The position numbers were made by a program, and so were the translations under genes. A stretch of 45,883 nucleotides of DNA from Actinomycetes bacterium (GTDB lineage: Bacteria; Actinomycetota; Acidimicrobiia; Acidimicrobiales; RAAP-2), in contig JAJYXE010000029.1 of assembly GCA_021791145.1 (NCBI GenBank), forward strand, positions 1 to 45,883, written 5' to 3'. Shown here one piece after another: positions 15,770-23,458 of the stretch. The stretch's first letter is position 1. Every line of letters starts with the position of its first letter. The notes beneath the pieces were generated by a model, which was given only the letters and a program-made list of their open reading frames with translations, ran no database searches and was not told where the DNA came from.

Positions 15770-18700
15770 GTGGCCGAGGAGCGTCCGGAGGGGACCTCTT
15801 CCGCGGTCGCCGCGGAGGAGGACACGACGCAGGGTGGGAAGGGCTCGCCCGGGTCCGCCCCCACCTCCCACGCCTCCGACGCAGCACCGAGCCCGCCCGC
15901 GTTCACCGCCCCCTCGCCCGACGAGACCCCCCCGGCCCCCTCCTTGGACGTCCGCCCCGCAGACGTCTCCGATCCGTTCTCGGGGAGCGACGCGGCGCCC
16001 AAGTTGCCGCGCTTCTCCCGGTCGGCGCTCGGCCTCCTCTTCGCCTGGATGCTGCTCTCGGCAGGGCTGTGCTACCTGGTCGCGACACAGCTCCCGGGGA
16101 AGCCCCTCGAGCTCGGGGTCGCGGCGGCGATCCTCGCCGCCCTCGGGGCGCTGCTCGGGTTCGCCTTCGCCGCCGAGCGTGAGGCGTCCAGGCAGCGCCT
16201 CGACGCCGAGCTGCAGCGCGCGTCGAAGATCCTCCGCTCGATCGAGGCGGTCACCGACCCCGGTCTCGCCTTCCTCGACCTCCAGGACCTCCTCGCCGCC
16301 GTGCTCACCCGGACGAAGGACGCGATCGGGGGCGACGTGGTCTGCGTCCTCCTCGCCGACGACACCGACCCCGCCCGCCCCGCCAACCCCGCGGTGCTGA
16401 CGGTGCGCGCGTCGCAGGGCGCCCAGGAGCTCGCCCCGGTCGGGAGCGAAGTCCGGGTGGGCGACGGCGTGCTCGGGGCCGCGGCCCGCTGGGCGCGCCC
16501 GGTGGTCGTGGCGGACGCCCGCGGCGACGGCGCGGGATCGCTCCCCGAGTCCCAGCGCAGGATCGCCTCGCTGCTCGCCGCGCCGCTCATCGTCCACGGC
16601 AACAACCTGGGCCTCGTGGAGGTCGGGTCGCTCAGGCAGCGCAGCTTCGGGCCTGCAGACCTTCGCCTGCTCCAGGTCGTGGCGGACCGCCTGGCTGCGC
16701 TCGTGGCCCGCGCGCGGCTCGACGACGTGGCGAACCGGAGCCGCTACGGCGCCGAGCACGCCAACATGCACCTGCGCATCCTCGCCCGCGGCGGGACGGT
16801 CCTGGGCAACGCGCTGGAGAGCTACGACACGGCGCTCGAGGAGCTTGGCGCCGTGGTCGTGCCCGAGTTCGCCGACTGGTTCGGCGTGCACGTCGTCGAC
16901 GCCACGGGGAAGGTGCAGCGGCTGGTGGCAAGGGCGCAGCCCAAGATGCTCGGCGGGCACAGCTTCAAGCGGGCGGGCCACCCCCACCCGCGCGGCGACG
17001 ACCTGGTCCGGCTCGCTGTCGCCGAGCGCCGGGCCCAGCTCCTCGTTCCGACCAAGCGCTTGGGCGACGCGGCCCTCGGCGCGTCGGTCCACACCCCCGA
17101 GACCCTCGGGGAGTGGCCCGACGTGACGTCGCTCCTGGTGGTCCCCGTCCAGGTCCGCGGCGAGGTGGTCGCGACCCTCTCCTTCGTCACGGGTCCGGGA
17201 CGGCGCGGCTACCGGCCATCGGACCTCGCGACCGCGGGCGAGCTCGCCGAGAGGGTCGCCGTGGCGGTCGACAGGGTGCGCTCGTGGCGCGAGAGCCAGC
17301 GGTCCGGCGAGATGGCGTTCGAGTACGCCGAGCGGCTGCGCCGCCTGGTCGACGCCTCGCTCGTCGTCAACGCGCCCCTGCGCGAGGGGGAGGTGCTCGA
17401 CCTGCTCGTCGAGCACGCCCACCGCGCGCTCGGGGCGGAGGTGACGGTCGTGAGCGCGCTCCCGATCGGAGGGCCGCTCGCCGAGCGGGTCTGGCCCGCA
17501 GGGCACGTGGTCGCGCACGCGGGCAGCGACGACGACCTGAGCGGGCTGGTGCTCACCGCGAGCGATCTGGTCACGCGCTCGGGTGAGGTGGTCCGCCGGC
17601 CCGACGAGTGGAGCGGCGCGCGCGAAGGGGCCGACGTCGGAGCCGGCACCCCGCCGAGCGGGGTCGCCGCCGCGGCGGCCGCCGCCCTGCGGGTCCGAGG
17701 GTGGCTGGCGGCCCCGATCACCGACGGCGCCGGCGAGGTGCGCCGGGTGATCGTGGCGGTCGGCCGGCACGGGGCAGCGTTCACCTTCGAGGACGAGTCG
17801 GTCATCACGCTGCTCGCGCAGATGGCCTCGGGGGCCGTGCGCAACGCCCGCCTCTACGCCGAGGTGCGCGGCAACGAGCAGCGGCTCCAGACGCTGGTCG
17901 ACTCGTCGCCGCTCGCCATCGCAGAGGTCCGTGCGAACGGCCAGGCGGAGTGGTGGAACCGGGCGGCCGCCGTGCTCTTCGGGTGGCCCGACCACTCGGC
18001 GCCGCGGACGGTCCCGGTGCGCCCGGGCTCCGAGGCCGTCCTCGACGGGCTGCTCGGGTCCGCCTTCGGAGGCGAGCCCGTCATCGGCGCCGCCGTGCCC
18101 GTCACCGGTGCAGGGGAGGAGCCGCTCGAGCTGTCGGTCTCCGCCTCACCCCTGGGGCCGCCCGGCGAGGTCACCGGGGTGCTCCTCGTCGCAGAGGACG
18201 TGACCGAGCGCCACCGGATGCTCGAGCAGTTCCACCAGGCCGAGCGGCTGAACGCGATGTCCCGGATGGCGGGCGCCGTCGCGCACGACTTCAACAATCT
18301 GCTCACGGTGATCCTGGGCTGCGCCGACGTGCTCATGCGCCGTGTCGGCGACGACGAGGAGCTCGGCCCCGACGTCGGCGCGATCCACCGCGCGGGGACC
18401 CGGGCCGCGGCGCTCACCAGCCAGCTCGTGCGCATCGGCGGCCAGCAGCACCCGCTCCAGCCCGAGCCGGTCGCGGTCGACGAGGTGGTCTCCTCCATGC
18501 AGCCCATGCTGGCCGGCGTGCTCGGGGAGGACGTCCGCCTCCGGATCGAAGGGGGCATCGGCAGCACCGAGGTGCTGATCGACCGCGGCGAGCTCGAGCG
18601 CTCGATCCTCAACTTCGCCATTAACGCGCGAGACGCCATGCCGGCCGGCGGCACCTTCACGATCGCGACCTCGCTCGCCCGCGCCCGCCGTTCGTCCGGG

Positions 18701-19558
18701 TCGGGGTTCGTCGAGGTGGTCTTCGCCGACACCGGCGTCGGGATGGACGAGGAGACCGCGGCGCACTGCTTCGAGCCGTTCTTCACGACCAAGGGCCGGG
18801 CCCGGGGGACCGGGCTCGGGCTCGCCGCCGCGCACGCGATGGTCGTCCAGGCGGGGGGCGACGTCCGGCTCGAGACCGCGCCGGGCTCGGGCGCGAGGTT
18901 CACGCTCACCTTCCCCGCGGTCCGCACGCGCGCCGAGCCGGGCACCGAGGAGCCCCGGCCCACGGCCGCGGCCGCCCGCACGGCCGCCCCGGCGCTGGAG
19001 GCGCCCGCACCCGCGACAGGCCCCGCACCAGAGCGCGCACGAGGTCGGGGCCCGGGCTCGGCACCCGGTCCCGAACCAGCCCCTGCACCAAGCCCCGCAC
19101 GCGCCACCGGCGGGGAGCCAGGCGGGACCGTGCTCGTCGTCGACGACGAGAGAGAGGTCCTCCGCCTCGAGGTGCGCGAGCTCGAGTCCGCCGGCTTCGA
19201 GGTCCTGGAGGCGGCCAACGCGAGCGAGGCGCTCCACCTCCTCCAGGCCCGGGGCGGCGCGGTCGACCTCCTGGTGACCGACGTGGTCATGCCCGGCATG
19301 AGCGGGATCGAGCTCGCCGCCGCGGTCCGCTTCAGCTACCCCGGGACCCGGGTCCTGTTCGTCTCCGGCCACCTCGACGAGGAGGCGGCCGTGAAGGGCC
19401 CGCTGCCCGAAGAGGCTTCCCTCCTCACGAAGCCCTTCAGCCCCGACGAGCTCACCCGCCGGGTCCGAGAGGCGATCGCAGAGAAGGGAGAGAAGGGAAC
19501 CGAGCCGGCGGACCCCCCCTCTGCGCGGCGGGACCCGGATCAGGGTTCGAAGCGGTAG
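15770..19558 (+). CDS. Hybrid sensor histidine kinase with three GAF-type domains, PAS and receiver
   Basis: A 1262-residue signalling protein. Residues 1-80 are Pro/Ala/Ser-rich and disordered; two membrane segments lie at about 84-105 and 113-133. GAF-type domains follow at about 165-312, 345-500 and 540-698, then a PAS-like domain (705-812). The phosphoacceptor is His839 in VAHDFNNLL; the ATPase domain has the N-box NFAINARDAM (Asn952), DTGVGMD and GTGLGLAAAH. A Pro/Ala/Arg-rich linker (1055-1117) leads to a receiver with VVDDE, phospho-Asp1171, Ser1199 and Lys1221. It would sense cytoplasmic signals and pass phosphate through its own receiver. Its 3' end overlaps the convergent regulator gene by 19 bases; the pair is not arranged as an operon. 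Confidence 0.92.
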   Translation: MAEERPEGTSSAVAAEEDTTQGGKGSPGSAPTSHASDAAPSPPAFTAPSPDETPPAPSLDVRPADVSDPFSGSDAAPKLPRFSRSALGLLFAWMLLSAGLCYLVATQLPGKPLELGVAAAILAALGALLGFAFAAEREASRQRLDAELQRASKILRSIEAVTDPGLAFLDLQDLLAAVLTRTKDAIGGDVVCVLLADDTDPARPANPAVLTVRASQGAQELAPVGSEVRVGDGVLGAAARWARPVVVADARGDGAGSLPESQRRIASLLAAPLIVHGNNLGLVEVGSLRQRSFGPADLRLLQVVADRLAALVARARLDDVANRSRYGAEHANMHLRILARGGTVLGNALESYDTALEELGAVVVPEFADWFGVHVVDATGKVQRLVARAQPKMLGGHSFKRAGHPHPRGDDLVRLAVAERRAQLLVPTKRLGDAALGASVHTPETLGEWPDVTSLLVVPVQVRGEVVATLSFVTGPGRRGYRPSDLATAGELAERVAVAVDRVRSWRESQRSGEMAFEYAERLRRLVDASLVVNAPLREGEVLDLLVEHAHRALGAEVTVVSALPIGGPLAERVWPAGHVVAHAGSDDDLSGLVLTASDLVTRSGEVVRRPDEWSGAREGADVGAGTPPSGVAAAAAAALRVRGWLAAPITDGAGEVRRVIVAVGRHGAAFTFEDESVITLLAQMASGAVRNARLYAEVRGNEQRLQTLVDSSPLAIAEVRANGQAEWWNRAAAVLFGWPDHSAPRTVPVRPGSEAVLDGLLGSAFGGEPVIGAAVPVTGAGEEPLELSVSASPLGPPGEVTGVLLVAEDVTERHRMLEQFHQAERLNAMSRMAGAVAHDFNNLLTVILGCADVLMRRVGDDEELGPDVGAIHRAGTRAAALTSQLVRIGGQQHPLQPEPVAVDEVVSSMQPMLAGVLGEDVRLRIEGGIGSTEVLIDRGELERSILNFAINARDAMPAGGTFTIATSLARARRSSGSGFVEVVFADTGVGMDEETAAHCFEPFFTTKGRARGTGLGLAAAHAMVVQAGGDVRLETAPGSGARFTLTFPAVRTRAEPGTEEPRPTAAAARTAAPALEAPAPATGPAPERARGRGPGSAPGPEPAPAPSPARATGGEPGGTVLVVDDEREVLRLEVRELESAGFEVLEAANASEALHLLQARGGAVDLLVTDVVMPGMSGIELAAAVRFSYPGTRVLFVSGHLDEEAAVKGPLPEEASLLTKPFSPDELTRRVREAIAEKGEKGTEPADPPSARRDPDQGSKR

Positions 19559-20220
19559 CCCACCCCCCGGACCGTGCGGATCCAGCGGTCGCGGGTGTCG
19601 CTCCGGCGCAGCTTCTGGCGGATGCGCCGGATGTGCTCGGTCACCGTGCCGTCGTCCTGCCACGCCGACGACGAGCCCCACACGTGGTCGAGCAGCTGTT
19701 CGCGGCTGAAGACCTGCCTCGGCGAGGAGGCGAGGAAGGCAAGCAGGTCGAACTCCTTCATCGTGGTCTCGATCAGCTCCCCGAAGAGCCGGACCTCACG
19801 TGCCGTCGTGTCGATGTAGAGATCGCCGAAGTCGAGGACCGGCGCTGCCTTCGGGTTGTGCGCGTAGCGGCGGAGGACCGACGCGACCCGGGCCGCGAGC
19901 TCGGGGCCCGAGAAGGGCTTCACCACGTAGTCGTCGGCGCCCAGCCGCAGCCCGAGCACCCTGTCCGACTCGGTCATCTTGGCCGAGAGGATGATCACGG
20001 GCACGTCGCTCGTCCGCCTGATGTCGGCGAGGACATCGAAGCCGTCCTCGCCGGCCAGCATGAGGTCGAGGAGGATCAGCTCGGGCGCGCCGTTGGCGAG
20101 GGCCGCCTTCACCTCCGTCGCGTTCTGGGCCTCGGCGGCCGTGTAGCCCTCCTCCTCGAGCATGCGCACGAGGACCCGGCGCACCTCCGGATCGTCGTCC
20201 ACCACGAGGAGCCGGCCCAT
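19540..20220 (-). CDS. OmpR/PhoB-type response regulator
   Basis: A 226-residue DNA-binding regulator. The receiver (1-115) has VVDDD, the phospho-Asp in LILLDLMLAGEDG, and Lys in VVKPFSG. The C-terminal winged helix (about 130-226) includes TMKEFDLLAFLASSPRQVFS, REQLLDHVWG and the terminal VRGVGYRFEP, all family landmarks. The start MGRLLVVDDD at 20220 has GAGG four bases upstream; more distal in-frame starts exist but would add an unusual tail. The gene is convergent with the hybrid kinase and divergent from pilT, so it may control the pilus region, but no target site is recognisable. Confidence 0.93.
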   Translation of the reverse strand: MGRLLVVDDDPEVRRVLVRMLEEEGYTAAEAQNATEVKAALANGAPELILLDLMLAGEDGFDVLADIRRTSDVPVIILSAKMTESDRVLGLRLGADDYVVKPFSGPELAARVASVLRRYAHNPKAAPVLDFGDLYIDTTAREVRLFGELIETTMKEFDLLAFLASSPRQVFSREQLLDHVWGSSSAWQDDGTVTEHIRRIRQKLRRSDTRDRWIRTVRGVGYRFEP

Positions 20221-20469
20221 CGTTCCTCGCCGGCCCTGCTGCTGTACCATCGTCGCCACGGTCATCCCCATACCGCCTTGGTCCTTGCCCTCTCGAGCGG
20301 CCTTCCCTCCTGGCAGTGGAAGTGTAACGCAAAATTTGATCGTCCGTTGAGAAACCATAGCGCGAGCCGTGAGCAAAGTCTGAGAGACTGAGCTCGGCTC
20401 GTCCGGTTCCCGGCGGTTGGGATGCGCGTGCGTGGGGACGCGTGGCGGACACGGAGCGGAGGGCAGGGG
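20221..20469. promoter_or_regulatory. Divergent control region between regulator and pilT, with hairpin
   Basis: AT-richer region. On the minus strand TACACT (plus-strand 20321-20326) is a good -10 for the regulator gene, leaving a leader of about 100 bases. On the plus strand an imperfect hairpin spans 20364-20400, with outer arms GAGCCG/CGGCTC and inner arms AGTCT/AGACT; it lies about 70 bases before the pilT start and could lie in its leader. GGAGGG 7 bases before ATG 20470 is the pilT SD. Confidence 0.45.
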
Positions 20470-21675
20470 ATGCGAGAGGCGATCGTCCGGCACATCGAGG
20501 ACATCGAGCCCTGGCTCGAGGAGCTGTGGGACCACCGCGGGACCGACCTCCTCCTCACCTCGGAGACCCCGCCGATGATCCGCGTGGACGGCAATATGCG
20601 GCCGGTCACCGGCGGCACGCCGCTCTCGGCCGACCTGGTGGAGTCCCTCGTCCACTCGGTGATGGGGGAGCACCTCGTCGAGCGCTTCATCGAGGACCGG
20701 GAGATCGACTTCGCGTTCTCCTGGCAGGACCGCGCCCGGCTGCGCTGCAACGCCTTCCACCAGCGGGAGACCTGCTCGCTGGCCCTGCGGATGATCCCCT
20801 ACGAGATCCCGACCTTCGACGAGCTGGGCCTGCCCGAGGTGGTCGAGCGGCTCGTGGCCCTCCCAATGGGGTTCGTGATCGTGACCGGGCCGACCGGCTC
20901 GGGGAAGTCGACCTCGCTCGCCGCGATGCTCGACTGGATCAACAAGAACCGCCAGTGCCACATCGTGACCATCGAGGACCCGATCGAGTACGTCCACCAG
21001 AACCACCTCTCTGCGGTCTCCCAGCGCGAGGTCGGAAGCGACACCCACTCCTTCCACCGGGCGTTGCGCTCGGTGCTCCGCGAGGACCCCGACGTCCTGC
21101 TGGTGGGCGAGATGCGCGACCTCGAGTCGATCGCGACCGCGATCACCATCGCCGAGACCGGCCACCTGGTCTTCGCGACCCTCCACACCAACGACTCCGC
21201 GCAGGCGCTCGACCGGATCGTCGACATCTTCCCCTCTGACCGCCGCGACCAGATCCAGGTCCAGCTCTCCTCCGTGCTCGAAGGCGTGATCTACCAGCGC
21301 CTGGTGCGCAGGAAGGAGGGCGGGCTCGTAGCCGCCTACGAAGTCCTGACGGCCAACCACGCGGTGCGGAACCTCGTGCGCGAGGGGAAGACCCGCCAGC
21401 TGCGCAACGTGATCACCACCCACCAGTCCGAAGGCATGCGGACCCTCGAGATGGCCCTGTCCCAGCTCGTCCAGGACGACGTCATCGAGTACGAAGAGGC
21501 CCTCGGGGTCAGCATGTACCCCAAGGAGGTCGAGAAGAAGACGCCCGACCACTTCGCCCTCGCCGCAGCGATGGCGGCAGCCAACGGCGCCGACGGCTCA
21601 TCGAGCGGCAACGGGCTCGGCGGCGCCACGTCGACCGCCACGGGAGGAGAGCCACCCCGTGTCGCGTCCACGTAA
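20470..21675 (+). CDS. pilT: Type IV pilus retraction ATPase PilT
   Basis: Hexameric cytoplasmic ATPase that powers pilus retraction and thus twitching or uptake. The 401 residues include Walker A GPTGSGKST (140-148), the Asp box VTIEDPIEY, Walker B DPDVLLVGEMRD, the His box FATLHTNDSAQ and the PilT-specific AVRNLVRE near residue 300. The last 45 residues are an Ala/Gly/Ser-rich extension not usual in PilT. ATG 20470 is chosen for its SD and because family members start with a short lead before the first domain. The next gene starts 17 bases before its stop, so pilT leads the cassette B operon, unlike many genomes where pilT is separate from minor pilins. Confidence 0.95.
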   Translation: MREAIVRHIEDIEPWLEELWDHRGTDLLLTSETPPMIRVDGNMRPVTGGTPLSADLVESLVHSVMGEHLVERFIEDREIDFAFSWQDRARLRCNAFHQRETCSLALRMIPYEIPTFDELGLPEVVERLVALPMGFVIVTGPTGSGKSTSLAAMLDWINKNRQCHIVTIEDPIEYVHQNHLSAVSQREVGSDTHSFHRALRSVLREDPDVLLVGEMRDLESIATAITIAETGHLVFATLHTNDSAQALDRIVDIFPSDRRDQIQVQLSSVLEGVIYQRLVRRKEGGLVAAYEVLTANHAVRNLVREGKTRQLRNVITTHQSEGMRTLEMALSQLVQDDVIEYEEALGVSMYPKEVEKKTPDHFALAAAMAAANGADGSSSGNGLGGATSTATGGEPPRVAST

Positions 21676-23452
21676 GGCGCTCCGCCGCTTCCTTTCCTGC
21701 CGCACCCCCGGCGCGCTCCGCCGCCTGCGTGACGCGGGCGACGACGGCTTCACCCTCATCGAGCTCGTGATCACGCTCGTCATCCTGCCGCTCGTCATCG
21801 GGGCGATCGCCTTCGGGCTCATCACCACCTTCATGGACAGCAACGGGATCCAGACCCGGCTCTCGGACTCAGTCGACTCCCAGGTGACGTCGGCCTTCTA
21901 CGTCCGAGACGTGCAGAGCGCCGCATACGTGACCACGACCTCAGCGCCCAGGACCCCGCTCCCATGGAACAACACAGCCGGCCCTGCCTCTTGCGGGACG
22001 GGCAGGACCTTCGTCCTCGGGCTCGCATGGCCGAGCGGGACACGCACTGAGGAGACGGTCGTGTCGTACTGGACGACCGAGGCCGCGAGTGGCAACGGCA
22101 CGATCGCGAGCAACGGGACGGTGCTCACCGTCACAACGCTGACAGCCGGGAGCCTATCGGGCACGAGCGGCGACGGGATCGTGCAGCTGGTCGGGTCAGG
22201 TGTGATCCCGCTGGGAACGATTGTCAAGAGAGTCACACCTGTTGCAGGCACGGTGACGATGTCCAAACCGGCGCTGACTGGAGGAAGTGTCGAGTTCGCG
22301 ATCGGCCCGCGACTCGTTCGCGAGTACTGCAAAGGCCCTGGCAACCCTTCGAGCATCACGACGTCGCGCGACTTCTTCAGCCCGTTCACCACGGCGGTCA
22401 TCTCCTGCGTCGCAAACACGACAACGCCGAAGTGCCATACAGCAGGCTCAACTCCAAAGACAGCCGCTCATCAGTGGGTCACAACTCTCGGCGTGGCGAG
22501 TGTCACGCTGGCCGTCGCGGAACCAGCGGGGAAGTACGACTACAACCTGTCCGCTGCGCCCAGGGTTGCCAACGCTCTTGGAAATGCATTCGGCGGCTGC
22601 GCAGGCGCCGGGTGCTACTCCAAGCCCCCTACGCTGCTGGCGCTGGGCGGTTTCCAGGTCATCACGGAGCGGGCCCATGCCCACATCACCGTCATTGGCA
22701 CAGCTGTCCTCAATCACGGGTGGGTGACAATGTCCAATGGGACCTCACTGACAGCGTCCAAGGTGACCACACTGACAGCCACCGGGCAGATCAAGACGAC
22801 CGACACACCACCCTCTGATATCTGCCACTTGACAGCGACAGGTGCAAAGAAGGATACGTGTGCAGGCACGATCACTCCGACACCCCCAGTTCACATCACT
22901 TCTCCGGTGCCGGACCCGTTCCAGGGCTTGTCGGACCCGACACCGGAGACCACACAACCCTGTCCGTCCGGGAGCGCAACCATCGGCCCCGGCCAGTACA
23001 AGTGCCTTCTCACAATCTCCGGAACAGGGCAGGTCGTCACCCTCAGTTCTGGCATCTACGAGTTCGACACAGGTATCAGGCTCGGCGGGAACGGCACCCT
23101 CACAGCTAAGAGCGACGTGCTCATCTATCTTCCCTGTAACAAACCAGGTCCCGGACACAACGTCGACGCGTGGGCAACGCAGTGCACAGAGACCTTAAAG
23201 GTCACAAATGGGCATCTGTACGCCAAGCGCTCGCTGAGCGGCCCCTACGCGGGGCTGTGGTTCTGGCAGAACAAGGGCGACTCCAACCCGGTCGTGCTGA
23301 GAGGGCACGGATCCTTGACATTGTTGGGAATTCTCTATGCTCCCGGGGCCACGGTGACACTTAAAGGGCAAGCCAAAACAACATCCGTGGGGTCACTCAT
23401 TGCCCTGACATTCTCCGTCACGAACAGTACAATAACCATAACAGGTGGTTGA
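21659..23452 (+). CDS. Large PilW-like minor prepilin with C-terminal beta-helix, cassette B
   Basis: A 597-residue prepilin-like protein. GTG 21659 overlaps the pilT end and has GGGAGGAG upstream. The 30-residue leader ends in DAGDDG; processing yields FTLIELVITLVILPLVIGAI with Glu at mature position 5. The outer part has many Thr and paired Cys. The C-terminal 170 residues (from ATIGPGQYKCLLTISG, through GIYEFDTGIRLGGNGTLTAK, to GILYAPGATVTLKGQ) match the beta-helical end seen in many TadG-like or pilus-associated surface proteins. It is about three times longer than standard PilW. Codons are less GC-rich than in pilT, with frequent ACA. Confidence 0.85.
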   Translation: MSRPRKALRRFLSCRTPGALRRLRDAGDDGFTLIELVITLVILPLVIGAIAFGLITTFMDSNGIQTRLSDSVDSQVTSAFYVRDVQSAAYVTTTSAPRTPLPWNNTAGPASCGTGRTFVLGLAWPSGTRTEETVVSYWTTEAASGNGTIASNGTVLTVTTLTAGSLSGTSGDGIVQLVGSGVIPLGTIVKRVTPVAGTVTMSKPALTGGSVEFAIGPRLVREYCKGPGNPSSITTSRDFFSPFTTAVISCVANTTTPKCHTAGSTPKTAAHQWVTTLGVASVTLAVAEPAGKYDYNLSAAPRVANALGNAFGGCAGAGCYSKPPTLLALGGFQVITERAHAHITVIGTAVLNHGWVTMSNGTSLTASKVTTLTATGQIKTTDTPPSDICHLTATGAKKDTCAGTITPTPPVHITSPVPDPFQGLSDPTPETTQPCPSGSATIGPGQYKCLLTISGTGQVVTLSSGIYEFDTGIRLGGNGTLTAKSDVLIYLPCNKPGPGHNVDAWATQCTETLKVTNGHLYAKRSLSGPYAGLWFWQNKGDSNPVVLRGHGSLTLLGILYAPGATVTLKGQAKTTSVGSLIALTFSVTNSTITITGG

Positions 23453-23458
23453 GCCGTA

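Noticed and set aside
15038..17995. 985-codon minus-strand frame opposite the hybrid kinase
   Set aside because: Antisense shadow: repetitive charged composition, no domain, while the plus strand carries GAF, kinase and receiver motifs.
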